NCBI GenBank assembly: GCA_037954325.1
Contig: JBBMNZ010000015.1
Coordinates: 16,025,001 to 16,089,000 of the forward strand
Length of the DNA stretch: 64,000 nucleotides
Direction of reading: 5' to 3'
Source of the DNA: Fistularia commersonii
Lineage: Eukaryota; Chordata; Actinopteri; Syngnathiformes; Fistulariidae
This document shows positions 21,901 to 32,460 of this stretch, piece by piece (within the stretch, counting starts at the first letter, position 1; every line of letters starts with the position of its first letter). A program made the translations under genes and the position numbers. The notes beneath the pieces are model-generated. The model was given only the letters and a program-made list of their open reading frames with translations. It was not told the DNA's origin and ran no database searches.

Positions 21901-24258
21901 CGTTGATGTCCCCTTTTTTTATTTCTTATTTTTGATGCACGACTACAAGCGGTGGGTTCGTGGCCGCGAGTGCGGCCGCAGGGCGAGACCTTTCGGGTTT
22001 CATGTCAAAGAAAAGACGCTTTTAGACACAAAAGCCGCCGCATCGGGAGTAAAGGTCGGCGCACTTCAGGCTACCTCGGTTTCGGGTAACCGTTGCCAAC
22101 GCGTCATCTCACATCCACCAAACCTCTCCTTTGTTGACGGACAAGGAGGCCGAGAGAAGGAGAGTTTTGAGCTTCATTTCCTTATGAAAGTTATCAAAAT
22201 AATAAGCATAATAAATTTAAGTGAAAGGTAACTTACTCTACGCTCAAGCACACCAGACAGAAAAAGGCGAATACAAAAAAATACAGATTTATATAGAAAA
22301 ATGTATGTATAATACTGATAATTAATAATAATACTAAAATCACAATCTATATAATAAAAATAAGAGTGATGAAGTGGTAAAAGTTACTAAATAAATAAAC
22401 AAATAAATAAATAAATAAAATTTATAAGAATAAATATTCGGATATATTTAAAGTGAAGAAGGCTCTCGGGTGAGGGGTGAAAAAGTGAAAAAATTCAAGT
22501 CCGGTTGCCAAGACGAGAAGATTATAATAAGAATTCACCAGGACCCGGATGACCGAGAACCTCCATCGACAATAAATAATGAATAGTTAAAAAAAATAAC
22601 AACAAATACAGGAATGACAAAGGAGATCGAGCGCCGCGGCGCCGGAGATCTTTCAACCGTGTTGAATCAGATCCCACGTGAATCCCGGGAGATGTTTTCT
22701 CAAGATGCCTCTTTTGGCGGGATTATCATCCAGAGACGTCCCTGACACGCAACCCCGATATTTATTGCGAAGATACGCTAAAAACCCTCCGTCTGAATTG
22801 AGAAATGCCCGAACGCAGCGTTTTGTCCGGAGGATTGGACCTTTATGTTACGAGGCGAGAAAACGGTATTCGGACGCCGCGTCCGGAAAAATCCACATCC
22901 AGGAATCCAAGTCGGGGCGATCGCAGCGGCGCTTTGTTTTGCCCTGATTCGTTTTGTTCCCGCTAATTGTATTACATATTCCCACGGCGTGCCGCAATCC
23001 GCTCCGGCGGGAAGCGCCATTGTGATGAAGTCAGACAATTTTGTCGCCTCATAAGCTAAAATCAAAACCGGAGAATCCAAGACGAGCTCTTTTGCGGCCA
23101 AACGAACGAACGCCTGCTTTTACGCAACAATCAATCGGACGCCGCTCCATTCGAAGCCGCGGCGAACGCGCCGGGAGTCCGGTGACAGTCGCCGGGGTTA
23201 AGCCTCGCTCGCCGGAGGGGAAAATACGAGATGATGGTTGAGGGCCGAGTCCAAACACTGGCAGGGGTCAGACAGGAGAGCGGCGAGCATTCCAACGGGC
23301 TTAGTTACCTCGCGGAGAGACACGGATCCACCCGGGCCCGGAGGGGAGAGCGATCCGTGTCAGGCGGATCGCGCCGCGGCCAGTAAATCTATCTCAACGG
23401 CTTTTGTAAACACCAGGAGGAGCTGAACAAACAGTGAATCGGGCGGACGAAACAATTTAGGCTTTTCGGCGTGGAGCTCGGCTCGGGTCGGGATCGTCCC
23501 ACGGGTCGCGGCGTGAGAGGGAGCCGTTACGGGTTCGTGTTGTTTTAGAGAAAAAAAAATCAGCGATAATTAGAATGAAATTGCAGATTTCAACACAATC
23601 CGGGTGAATAAAACACGATTTATGCAAAGATGAATCACTGAAAGGCCAGGAAACCAATGTCATACTATTAAAACAAGCTTTATTTCCTCCGAGGAGCACA
23701 TTTTTGCTAATGCGAGTACTTAAAATGGAGGAACTCTGACACTTGTGAGCTCAACTGAGCAAATTAGTTTTATTCAACAGCCTGAGAAGGCTGGAGAAAG
23801 GAATTCAGAAAAGCGGTCAGCGGCGTGGCCCCGCTCGCCCGGAGCCACCGCCGGGGTTTGAATCCTGAATCGACACCTCGGCGTATGACGGAGCTGAAAA
23901 AGCAGCAAAACGGCAATTACAACGACCTTTTTCTCCAGGAATGTCAGGTGTGAACATCTCCAACCCGAGGCCGTTTTCCCCGAATACGCGCAATTACACC
24001 TCCCGGTTGCAAGAAATTGCAAATACACCTGTGTGAAGATCACATCAGACATAGTTTAGGTGGACCGATGATGTGAGCGGACGGCGCGAATGTGCTGAAA
24101 ATACAGCTCGGACGTCATGTGAGGTCTCTGGGTTTTTCACTTAAAGGTTAAATTCCGGCGAAGGGTCATTGATTCTTATGCAGAATCCCCTAACTGCGGT
24201 AAATATGTCTATTTTTTGATTGCGGTTGTTATGGAAACAGGAGTCTCGGAGAGGCTGA
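21901..24258. other. Non-coding DNA, AT-rich then CpG-rich
   Basis: The AT-rich part (22190-22620) contains a short (AAAT)n array (22388-22418) and TA-rich DNA; the rest (22620-24050) is CpG-rich and unique. Several overlapping frames at 22680-23430 stay open by composition. No transposon termini or RNA genes were recognised. Confidence 0.45.
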
Positions 24259-24323
24259 CAAAAAAAAAAAAAAAAAAAGGTGCAAACATTCAACCGCCAC
24301 ACACACACACACACACACACACA
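24259..24323. repeat. A-run plus (CA)12 microsatellite
   Basis: A-run at 24260-24278 and a CA array at 24299-24323 separated by a short unique spacer. Confidence 0.85.
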
Positions 24324-24731
24324 TGCTGTCTTATCCCTTTCATCAGTGCCTCACTTCAGCCTTTTCCGTCTCCATCAGCAATCCTTTTTTTTTTTTTGTC
24401 CCTTTTTCCTCCACCATTGTCAGAGATGGCTTTATCCCCATGAATGCAAGGACATTACTTGGCTGTTAGGTAGGCATTGCTGCGGCAGAAGAAAAAAAAA
24501 AACGGTTCACCCGTGATTTTAGGTGGGGGGGGGGGAAGGTTCTCCTCCCCTCCTGATGGAGACAGAAATCAGAATCCCTTGTTCGCTGAAAATTATGACC
24601 GGATTACCTTTGTTCCTGTGCAGCGGCGCCGTTGACGGCGCGGGTCGACCTGGATTTACGGCCCTCCAGAGCCTGTCAGCCACGAGCAGGGGTTATATAT
24701 GTATTTGTGTTTTCATTACATGCGTCCATCT

Positions 24732-24989
24732 GAGAGAGAGAGAGAGAGAGAGAGCTTCCACTCCCCTCCTCCCTTCATCCCTGCATCGCCATCATCTCCT
24801 TCCCGCTTTTGTGTCCCTCTAATGATGGCAGGAGGAGGCCGGGCTCCCGGACAACCAGGTTCCCACTTTAATGCCTCCTCGCCTTTCTCCGCGGCTCGGG
24901 GTTCGGGTATCCCCCCCCCCCCCCGCCCTCGCCGGCTGATTTACAACGTCCCCGACGGGCTGACGGAGCGAAGAGAGAGAGAGAGAGAG
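24732..24989. repeat. Two (AG)n purine tracts
   Basis: AG arrays at 24732-24754 and about 24973-24989 flank GC-rich DNA that also has a C-run (24910-24924). The next 200 bases (25100-25150) are very G-rich. Confidence 0.75.
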
Positions 24990-25189
24990 GGAGGGAAAGC
25001 GAGAAGGTGGTGGCGGCGGTGGGGGTCTTCATTGTCCTTTCTTTCTCTACTGTCTCCCTTTATTTATGATGTCTGCAGCCCGACCGGGGACATTGTTTGA
25101 CCCCGGGGGGGTCAAGGGGGGGGGTGAAGAGGGGGTGGGGGGGGGCGTCCAGCCCAACACATGAGCGCCGGTGACTCCCGAGGCGGGCT

Positions 25190-25400
25190 TAGCGGAGTGT
25201 TGTGAACACAAGACAATGGCTCCCCCCCGCCCTCCCGCCCTCCCGCCCCGTCCAATCACTCTCGGGAGTCAGCTGGGTTGAAGTTTTGGTGAAAGGGGGC
25301 AATCACGGGACTGCACGCAAGGGTGGACCCCGGGGGGAGATGGTAATATCTGGGAGGAGTGTGAGGTTCAATGCATTAAGTGAAACAACGGCGCTGGCTG
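25190..25400. promoter_or_regulatory. Candidate conserved non-coding element
   Basis: Contains ACACAAGACAATGGCTC, CCAATCACTCTCGGGAGTCA, GGGGCAATCACGGGACTGC and GGTTCAATGCATTAAGTG. A SOX-like core, CCAAT boxes and a homeodomain word lie in unique DNA bounded by G/C runs. Confidence 0.3.
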
Positions 25401-26164
25401 GGCCCTCCTTCCTCCGTCCCTCGGGGAGGGGGACGGGTTTGCAACACATGTCGACGTTCCGCTGAGATCCGTGTGTTTAAAAAAAAAAATCCTATTTCTA
25501 ATAAGAGGTCGTCGGTTGTTTTTTTACAGATCGCCTCCGACGAACGGAATCCTCTCTCGTTTCGCCCGAACGCGAGTCTTTGACTTTGCGAGCGTAATAG
25601 TGCGGAAAAATCAACAGCGAGAGTTGAACAAAAGATGAAAAGATGATGATTTGAAGCTCATCGGTTTCACTACAATATCAAGGAACCAAAAGGGAAGTCG
25701 TTTTTCCGTTCGACCAACGTGCAGCGCTCTGCGGAAACGGCATTTGACGGCATTTGATCGACGGAAAAAAAGAGATCTAGCGACAGAATGTTTAGCGAAT
25801 GAAGAAAGATGCACGGCGACGCCGGCGTTAATTGTCGCGTAATGCGGGGAAATCAATTTCAAACATGGCAGTGGCAGACGGCCATTTGCGTTGTTTGCTC
25901 AGCTGTGAATAAGGCGCTAATAGAAAATATGAACCTAAAAATGCCTGAAAACTGGGATTTTAGAATTTTAGAAATAGATTTTAGCACTTTGGGGAAAACC
26001 TCAACCAATTCGTATCCTCCTGATTTCTGTTGATTTTATTTTTGCCATTGCTATTGTTACTCTGTTTATGTTGTCATTTAGTTTTGCTCGTCTATTTTTC
26101 ACCCAGACGTTTTTTTTTTCGTTTTCCATTCTGCCGTTATTGTCGTTTTTCTCTCTGCCGTCTA

Positions 26165-26727
26165 CAGCGATCCCTCGCTATAACGCGGTTTACTTTTCAC
26201 GGTTTCGCTACTTCACGGATTTGCATCGTGCATCGTGTTCCGCATTCTGATTGGCTAAAAAGTCACCCCGCTTCTTCTCTACCTGTGCGTCAATAACGTT
26301 GCAGTTTGATATGTACACGTACGTAAAACAGCTTGCAAAATTTACATTATGTACGTGCAAATTCTCTTGCAATTTTCTCGAGTTTCTCTAAAACCCATAA
26401 TGTTGACAAAACGCTCTGGACCGAAAAAAAAAAACCCGCGGCAGGGCCCAAAAGGCAGCGGAAGATGCTATCTATCGCAGATAAAATTAAACTTCTGGAC
26501 ATGCTAAGGGAAGGTAAAAGCTATGCGGCTGTGGGTCGGCATTACGGAATTAATTAATCTGTTTGTTCCATAAAGAAGGAAGAAAAAAACATAAGGACGA
26601 CAGCAGCAATGTATGATAGAGTATTTAATTGTATAATGATTGTAAAAAAAAAAAAAAAAAGGTTTCTACATCACGGATTTTTCCTATCACGGGTTCTTTT
26701 TGGAACCCGCCGCGAAAAACAAGGGTA
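26165..26727 (+). mobile_element. Internally deleted Tigger/pogo element
   Basis: The left end is TA|CAGCGATCCCTCGCTATAAC followed by a GCGGTTTACTTTTCACGG subterminal stretch, the typical Tigger-type terminus. The right end has CACGGATTTTTCC, CACGGGTTC and CCGCGAAAAACAAGGGTA, matching the left end in inverse form with decay. Only the N-terminal transposase segment survives inside. Confidence 0.7.
26444..26557 (+). pseudogene. Tigger/pogo transposase N-terminal helix-turn-helix fragment
   Basis: The frame includes KRQRKMLSIADKIKLLDML followed by REGKSYAAVGRHYGIN. This matches the first CENP-B-type (psq-like) DNA-binding helix-turn-helix of Tigger transposases (the TIGD and JRK relatives), whose consensus has KRK/RxxLTIxxKxxLLDxxxxGxSxxxIAxxYGIN. 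It ends at a stop right after the motif where the family would continue with a second helix-turn-helix and a DDE domain. A near-identical fragment lies at 37.6 kb and a third, more decayed one at 54.6 kb. It is non-functional. Confidence 0.75.
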
Positions 26728-26845
26728 TGTCTTTTGCTATTCTCTAACTGTCTCTCTCTGTATATTCAATTCATATTTATTGACATTCTAACCGTCACAA
26801 AAGAATTAATCAATAAAGTTTATCTTATCTTATCTTACCCGAACC

Positions 26846-27839
26846 TACAAGTCATCTCATTGGCCGACGGTTTGTTAACCGGTTTACTTTCCGACCACCT
26901 GCCGTCGGATACGTCGACCTGCCGAGTCGGAGCCGTCCCGCGCAGGTAGCGGCGTCCTCGCAGCTGTCCGACACCGGAAGCCGGAGTGACCCCGGGCAGG
27001 TGGCGCGCAAAAAGAACGAAAAAAGGCCGTCGGGAAGCAAAGCGGGAAGGGGGAAGACGGAGGAGGCCGAGAATAGCCTCCTCCGTAAACACGACCGGCG
27101 ACTGATGTGAAGCAACCCTTACAGCTGTTCGCGCAACTGTTGTTGCTCATTATTTACACTCCATTACCGCTTCCCGGAGCGTCTGACAGTCAGTCTGGGG
27201 TCCGAAGGGGGCACCGAGGATTTATCACCGCGACTGCAAGTTGGTTTACATATTTTACGCTCCGACGCCGATGTTCAGATCTCTTTTTCTTTTTTAAATT
27301 AAACACATTCCCAGCGATTTTTTTCGCCAACAAAACCTGAGCAGGATACCCCCCCCACCCCTCCCCCCCCCCCCCCCCCCCCTCATTCATTTGCCTCATT
27401 CCTGATGAAGAAATTCAATTTTTTTTTTTTTTTTTTGGGCCCCGGCCGGGTCAAGATTGCGAAGGAGCGGATCATTTCGGCATTGAACGCGGGAGGCTGA
27501 GGGTGTCGACGCGGCGAGATGAGAATTCTGATTAGGATCCTCCAATTAAATCTCACTGGCGTTACAATGCAAACCCTCGAACCGGTTGATAATGAGGGCA
27601 CTTTTAACGGGAGCAATTACGAGATGAACTTCAGATTTGAAAAAAAAATAATAATAGAAAAGTGACTTCGGCAATTAGACGGTCCTGGACAAACTCCCCG
27701 GCGTGTCGGGAAGGCCTACGTTCCTGGAAAAAAAGCAAGTTTGGGGAAATGCTTCGCGCTCGGGTCCTTTGTGAAAATGTCCAAGGAAAGTAGACGGGAG
27801 GGAAAATGAGCGCCCGTCTCGCAAAACTCACCGGAGAGT
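26846..27839. other. Non-coding spacer with C- and T-runs
   Basis: Unique GC-rich DNA (26850-27120), then a nearly pure C-run (27349-27382) and a T-run (27420-27436). No gene is supported. Confidence 0.5.
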
Positions 27840-28030
27840 CTCAATAACGGCACGCACACATTTGCAGACATTTGCAGATTTGCATTGTAGAGAAGCCGGA
27901 TCTTAATATCTGCTGATATTCAGCCTTTTCACAAATTTTGATCTCCTTTCAAGCTACGGATGGAAACCTAGACATAATAGATTTATGAATATTTGCATAT
28001 TGGTTTAGCCGGGCACTTACACCGACAACA
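27840..28030. promoter_or_regulatory. Candidate enhancer with clustered octamer words
   Basis: ATTTGCA occurs at 27860-27866, 27870-27876 and 27878-27884 (the last extended to the exact octamer ATTTGCAT), and ATTTGCAT again at 27991-27998. Nearby are TCTTAATATCTGCTGATATT and GACATAATAGATTTATGAAT. Four octamer-type sites within 140 bp suggest POU-factor binding, although AT-rich composition raises the chance rate. Confidence 0.4.
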
Positions 28031-28194
28031 AATGGTAAATGCGATGAAAAAAATTCCTCTCCTTCCAAAGATCCAAGCCTTTTTTTTGGGCCACTATGTA
28101 TTTTAAATTTCTCACCGTCTGAAGGGTTTTTGATGCTCTTTAAGGATGGCCCATAAATGGCCTATAAAAGCAAAAAAAAGTAAACAAACTTCAA

Positions 28195-28760
28195 ATAGTA
28201 ATGAATAGACAGATGGAATAGATACATTATGAGAGTGATATATAAATATATACATTAATACAGAATGGGCTGACTATATATACGATGGATGGGATAGAGA
28301 TACATCCATATATATGTATAAATGTGTGTGTGCGTATATATAAATGTATATATATTCATGAATATAAATGTGTGTGTATATATAAATATTTATATATATA
28401 CCATATATCTATATACATGTGTATGTTTGTGCGTGTTTATAAATGTATACATATTCATATATATAGTGTATGCATGTATGTGTGTACATATATAAAATAT
28501 TAATATGTTTTATAATATATTATGCATATTTGTATATATGTATAAAACAATCAAGTTTTCTGCATGCATATGTTCCATTTTGATTCTGATAGTAAAAGTC
28601 TTATCTATAAATATATTCTATAAATAAAATATATATAAAAGTCTTCTATATAGTACATATATATAAAAGTCATCTATAATTTTATATATGACTTTTAATA
28701 TCAGAATCAAAATATGGAACACATACAGAACTTGATAGTTTTATATTTTATATATGCACA
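28195..28760. repeat. TA-rich low-complexity DNA
   Basis: Dominated by TATA and TGTATATA words (for example 28300-28520, 28600-28680). Frames that remain open across it only encode Ile/Tyr/Cys-rich low-complexity peptides and are not genes. Confidence 0.75.
28550..28737. repeat. Long imperfect inverted repeat with AT-rich loop
   Basis: The left arm (about 28550-28600) contains CATTTTGATTCTGATAGTAA. The right arm (about 28690-28737) contains the inverse, TTAATATCAGAATCAAAATA. Pairing extends over about 48 bp with a few mismatches and indels and an 89-bp TA-rich loop. It may be a MITE with an expanded microsatellite interior. Confidence 0.65.
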
Positions 28761-28790
28761 CAAACACACACACACACACACGCACACAAA
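28756..28790. repeat. (CA)n microsatellite
   Basis: Imperfect CA array next to the TA-rich block. Confidence 0.8.
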
Positions 28791-29332
28791 ACAGAATGAT
28801 ATAATATACTTGATATACTCGTATACATATGAAAAGAGATGGATAAAAAAATATACAACCAGAATCGGAACTGGAATATATAAATACAGAATAAGATGAA
28901 TAAGCTACTATGACTAAAAGGAGCATTTTGAAATAGACATATAAAGAATATACATGACAGTGGGAATGTGAAAATGTCGGCATGGCGACGTTGGCGGGGC
29001 GATGGCGAAATTTACGACTTGCAGCGACGGCAGAAGAGTCTCCATCGCATTTGTATTTGTCACCTGAATGGCAGCCACTTCTAAAACACTTTACAAGTTC
29101 CAAAACACTTTCAAGCGCCAGTTTTTTGTTTTTTTTTTGTTTTGTTTTATTTTAAAAAAGCGCAATCCCCACCCCCCCTCAAAATATCAATGGGTGTGCA
29201 CGCTGCAGACGGACGGGGCGAGAGCGGCAGGCCAAGCCACGCCACGCAAATAATGAAAGTGTTATTTACAAGGAAAGTCAAGTGGGGAGTGAAAAGTAAG
29301 CATTGGTTTCTGACGGCCTCCACAGCAGAGAG
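28791..29332. other. Non-coding spacer
   Basis: AT-rich then mixed unique sequence, with a T-rich patch at 29120-29150. No feature is supported. Confidence 0.45.
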
Positions 29333-29384
29333 ATTACATTACATTACATTACATTTGGCAGACTCTTTTATCCAAAGCGACTTA

Positions 29385-29392
29385 CAATAGAG
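29385..29392. repeat. 8-bp target-site duplication (left)
   Basis: CAATAGAG, repeated exactly at 29993-30000 on the other side of the hAT element. Eight bases is diagnostic of hAT. Confidence 0.9.
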
Positions 29393-29992
29393 CAGTGGTT
29401 CTTAACCTTGTTGGAGGTACTGAACCCCACCTGTTTTACATGCGCATTCACCGAACCCTTCTTTATTGGATGGAGGATCGTTTCGTCGATGGGTACAAAG
29501 AACAGGCAGAGTAGCCTTTTCATGGAATCTGGCTCCCTTCACCTTGAATTCAGCAAGCGCTATGTTCTTGTAGCTCCCATCTCCATGCAGCTGAAGGAAG
29601 CCTTCCCTTAGTTTTGCCGGTGCCGGACTAGAATTGCTCATCTTGTCTTTGCAAATCATGCAGTTAGGACATCGATTCCAATCGCGTTCCGTCATACATG
29701 TGAATCCGTATTGTACGTATTCTTCCGACCGCTTTCTTTTTTTGCCCGACATAATTAGTATGAAGGGATTAAAATATTAAGAAAGAAATCACATGACGTA
29801 CCATCACGACAGTCACAAGTTACTACAACTGAGCGCGCCGAAATCCCCGCAGCACGGATAGGCCGAGCTATGTTGCGTGATCACCTGCAGCGAGTGATGT
29901 CATCACCAATGTGTGTCTTGACCTCCGCCGAACCCCTGAGACTGACCCACCGAACCCCTGGGGTTCGATCGAACCCAGGTTAAGAACCACTG
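29393..29992 (-). mobile_element. hAT element, 600 bp, complete ends
   Basis: The termini CAGTGGTTCTTAACCT (left) and AGGTTAAGAACCACTG (right) are perfect 16-bp inverted repeats, flanked by the exact 8-bp duplication CAATAGAG. The right side also carries two GAACCCCTG(A/G)G blocks. The element encodes only the start of a transposase on the minus strand and is therefore non-autonomous. The clean duplication suggests a fairly young insertion, into an older repeat. Confidence 0.9.
29402..29752 (-). pseudogene. hAT transposase N-terminus, ZBED5-like
   Basis: The 116-residue frame starts MSGKKRKRSEEYVQYGFTC and contains LAEFKVKGARFHEKATLPVL. Both are characteristic of the hAT transposases from which vertebrate ZBED5 and FAM200 proteins derive. 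A BED-type finger is expected at about residues 28-58. The Cys pair (CPNCMIC) and the last His (QLHGDG) are present, but the first zinc-binding His has become Gly (KLREGFLQLH instead of a KLxEHFxxxH pattern). The frame stops after the N-terminal region and lacks the dimerisation and RNase H-like catalytic parts, so it cannot transpose. Domestication is unlikely because of the lost ligand. Confidence 0.75.
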
Positions 29993-30000
29993 CAATAGAG
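29993..30000. repeat. 8-bp target-site duplication (right)
   Basis: CAATAGAG, identical to 29385-29392. Confidence 0.9.
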
Positions 30001-30099
30001 GAATGTTAAGAAAGATGCAGCTTTTATAGAAAAGCACCGAAAAGCGGGCGGCTAATGGAGCAGAGTGACGTCCATCCAGACACGTTTTAAGGATGTCCA

Positions 30100-30640
30100 T
30101 CCCAGGACGTTCACCCTCTCATTCACCGAGCCCTTCTTTATTGGGAAAATATTATTATTTTTTTTTTTTTTCAAATTCAAGACATAGGTCTATGTTTTAC
30201 CGATGCACAAAACATGATTTTCACACGCAAACAAAAACGTTCTAGGGAATAGTTACTACAAATCAGTGTGACTTCAGAAATGCAAGGTTTAACCTTGGTA
30301 AGTACAACTCTCGTGTTATTTTTGCAACAAAGTCTGTTCCTTTTCTTCGTTTTTATGTCCAACGTCGCAAAGATGTAGCTTTGTCGGTGCCGGACCGGGC
30401 GCTGCAAATCATCATGTTCCGTTTTCCAACATGTGAATCCATATTGTAAATATTCGGCCAATGAAATTCGTATGAAAGGAATAAAATGTTAAGAAAGAAA
30501 TCGCACGACGTACCGTCACGACAGTCAAAACTTGACGACTGAGCGCATAAAAATCCCTGCAGCACAGATCGGTGGAACTACGAGTGTGTGTCCTGACCTC
30601 TACCGAACCCCTGGGGTTTGATCGAACCCGGTTTCGAGTC
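30100..30640 (-). mobile_element. Second copy of the same hAT family, 5' end lost
   Basis: Shares TTCACCGAGCCCTTCTTTATTG at the left and the long segment AATGTTAAGAAAGAAATC, ACGACGTACCGTCACGACAG, CGAACCCCTGGGGTTTGATC at the right with the 29.4-kb element. Outer termini have decayed (the right end reads AACCCGGTTTCGAGTC), and no duplication is visible. Older than its neighbour. Confidence 0.65.
30350..30461 (-). pseudogene. Decayed hAT transposase start (ZBED5-like)
   Basis: The minus-strand frame begins MAEYLQYGFTCWKTEHDD, aligning with EEYVQYGFTCMTERDWN of the neighbouring copy, and then diverges. The zinc finger is destroyed and no further transposase sequence follows. Confidence 0.5.
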
Positions 30641-30961
30641 ATAAAAGCATTCCTCGTTTCATCCGGCGGCCGTAAAGACGCGTTCAACCATTCGCTCACA
30701 ATCTGAAACCGGCTTGCCGAATCATATGTAATTTTAAATCAGCGAATAAATTCAATCGGAAACAGACATTCTGATATTAAAATCAAAATAACGGTAAGAG
30801 ATAAATAATAAACTCTTGCGGTGAAGAGCCCCGATACGTGATCTGGAATAATGGTGTTTTTCTTCAGACTGCATGATTTGAACTTGAGGAAATTGGAAAG
30901 CTTGACCCGAAAGGAAATACAGACCTCAAGATGAAACATCATCTCGCCGCGTCAGAAACTG

Positions 30962-31586
30962 GGCTCTTTAGAAGGTAGCCTGTCAGTCAGAAGCTCCTCA
31001 CCGAAACATCGTAAGACAGTTCACCCGGGCGCGTCTAATGACGAGCGTAACCTTGTCTACTTGCTACAGGATTCTTTGAGAATGTGAAGAATGGAAATCA
31101 TTTTGGTACAAATCGGAGTTCGCAGCTCGGCAACCGAGAGGATAAAAAAAACAGGACGAATTTCGTGATAAAACCATCGACCCGCTCGATCTCAAACAAT
31201 AAATCCAGGAGACGCAAATTCAAACAAAGAGTTCATTAGCTATTTAGATAAGTTCACACAATGGGGACGCCCTTGTTTGGGGATGTTGCGTCCTCGCTCT
31301 TGTTCGTCCGAACCAGATCACCAGATCTCCAGCTCTCGTTTGAGCGGCTGGAGTGAGATCCTGCCCCAAGAAGGACCTGAGCCAGAAGGCGACGCTCTTG
31401 ATTTACTGGTCGATAAACGTTACCCCCCTCCATCTACGATCCACGAGATCACGGTTTGAGGTCCATCTACGATCACGAGGTACGGGTAGTGACCAAAAGA
31501 AGTTCACAGATACAAGTGGCCAAAATAAGTATCTGGTTTGGATACCTCCATGGGGAGATGTTCCAGGCACGTCCCACTAGGAGAAG
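30962..31586 (+). repeat. Tandem duplication, unit 1 (about 625 bp)
   Basis: Unit 1 begins GGCTCTTTAGAAGGTAGCCT and ends at the AGGAGAAGC that abuts unit 2. It matches unit 2 (31587-32277) almost base for base over long stretches, for example the block with CGTCTAATGACGAGCGTAAC and the block with GGACGAATTTCGTGATAAAA. It lacks about 67 bases found in unit 2 near 32006-32061. The high similarity implies a recent event. Confidence 0.8.
31353..31586 (+). pseudogene. LINE reverse-transcriptase C-terminal relic (copy in unit 1)
   Basis: Frames with DLSQKATLLIYWSINV and then YDHEVRVVTKRSSQIQVAK and MFQARPTRRS follow the order of the C-terminal part of a common fish non-LTR polyprotein (LSQKAKLSIYxSI, ELWVxTERxRSxIQAAEM, EVFQARPTGRRPRGRP). 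Two frame changes break it. No polymerase or endonuclease motifs remain. Confidence 0.5.
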
Positions 31587-32277
31587 CTCTTTGGAAGGTA
31601 GCCTGTCAGTCAGAAGCTCCTCACCGAAACATCATAAGACAGTTCAACCGGGCGCGTCTAATGACGAGCGTAACCTTGTCTACTTGCTACAGGATTCTTT
31701 GAGAATGTGAAGAATGGAAATCGTTTTGGTACAAATCGGAGTTCGCAGCTACTGAGAGGATAAAAAAAACAGGACGAATTTCGTGATAAAACCATCGACC
31801 TGCTCGATCTCAACGCTCGTTACAAACCGATGAAGCGAAAGCCAATAAATCCAGGAGCAGCAAATTCAAACAAAGAGTTCATTAGCCATTTAGATAAGTT
31901 CACACAACGGGGACGCCCGTGTTTGGGGGATGTTGCGTCCTCGGTCGTGTTCGTCCGAACCCGATCTCCAGCTCTCGTTTGGGCGGCAGGAGTGAGATCC
32001 TGCCCCAAGTTGAGGAGTTCCTGCAACTCGCGAGAGGAGCTTTCCGGTCGGGTCGCTGAAGAAGGACCTGAGCCAGAAGGCGAAGCTCTTGATTTACTGG
32101 TCGATAAACGTTCCCCCCCTCCATCTATGATCCACGAGATCACGGTTTGAGGTCCATCTACGATCGCGAGGTACAGGTAGTGACCAAAAGAAGTTCACAG
32201 ATACAAGTGGCCAAAATGAGTATCTGGTCTGGATGCCTCTATAGGAAGGTGTTCCAGGCACGTCCCACTAGGAGAAG
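31587..32277 (+). repeat. Tandem duplication, unit 2 (about 690 bp)
   Basis: Starts AGCTCTTTGGAAGGTAGCCT directly after unit 1. It retains GAGGAGTTCCTGCAACTCGC (about 32012), which is missing from unit 1, and reads on past the unit border into further LINE coding remains. Unit 2 is therefore the fuller, probably parental, version. Confidence 0.8.
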
Positions 32278-32460
32278 CCCCAGGAGATGCTGGAGGGACC
32301 ACGTCTCCTGGTTGTTCCCGGGAAAGCCTCCTTCTTCCCCTGGAAGTGGCCAAGACAGGGAACGTCCGGGCTTTTCTGCAACCCCACCAAGGATCTGCAG
32401 AAGAAGCTGGATGTATGGATGGACCTCCTCAGGCTCTGGTGCTGTATTTTTTGAGATCAT
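32040..32460 (+). pseudogene. LINE reverse-transcriptase C-terminal relic (copy in unit 2)
   Basis: Same arrangement as in unit 1: EPEGEALDLLVDKR in one frame versus LSQKAKLLIYW in another, then YDREVQVVTKRSSQIQ, VFQARPTRRSPRRCW and RDHVSW in the frame from 32147. The tail beyond RDHVSW is proline- and serine-rich in this frame and probably shifted. It extends beyond the duplicated unit, showing that the duplication copied part of an already dead LINE. Confidence 0.5.

Larger units (their letters stand above)
25919..26845 (+). mobile_element. Composite: LINE tail (family B) carrying a Tigger insertion (copy 1)
   Basis: A LINE family-B tail (26036-26164, resuming at 26728 and ending AATAAAGTTTATCTTATCTTATC by about 26835) is split by a Tigger-like DNA transposon at 26165-26727. 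About 115 bases before the LINE (25919-26035, with CCTGAAAACTGGGATTTTAG) also belong to the unit, because they recur upstream of the second composite at 37.14 kb. The LINE reads continuously across the gap once the Tigger is removed, which fixes the order: LINE first, Tigger second. Confidence 0.7.
29333..30012 (+). repeat. Fish interspersed repeat fragment split by a hAT element
   Basis: ATTAC pentamers (29334-29353) lead into TTTGGCAGACTCTTTTATCC and AAAGCGACTTACAATAG, a segment widely dispersed in fish genomes. Its continuation resumes at 29993 after the hAT insertion. A partial echo, GCTTTTATCCAAAGTGCCGC, lies near 39560. Confidence 0.5.

Noticed and set aside
23840..23900. GGGGTTTGAATCCTGAATCG resembling a tRNA B box
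   Set aside because: No matching A box or cloverleaf stems could be found at the proper distance.
28285..28503. Tyr/Ile/Cys-rich frame in TA-rich DNA
   Set aside because: It is only a translation of TATA/TGTA microsatellite sequence.
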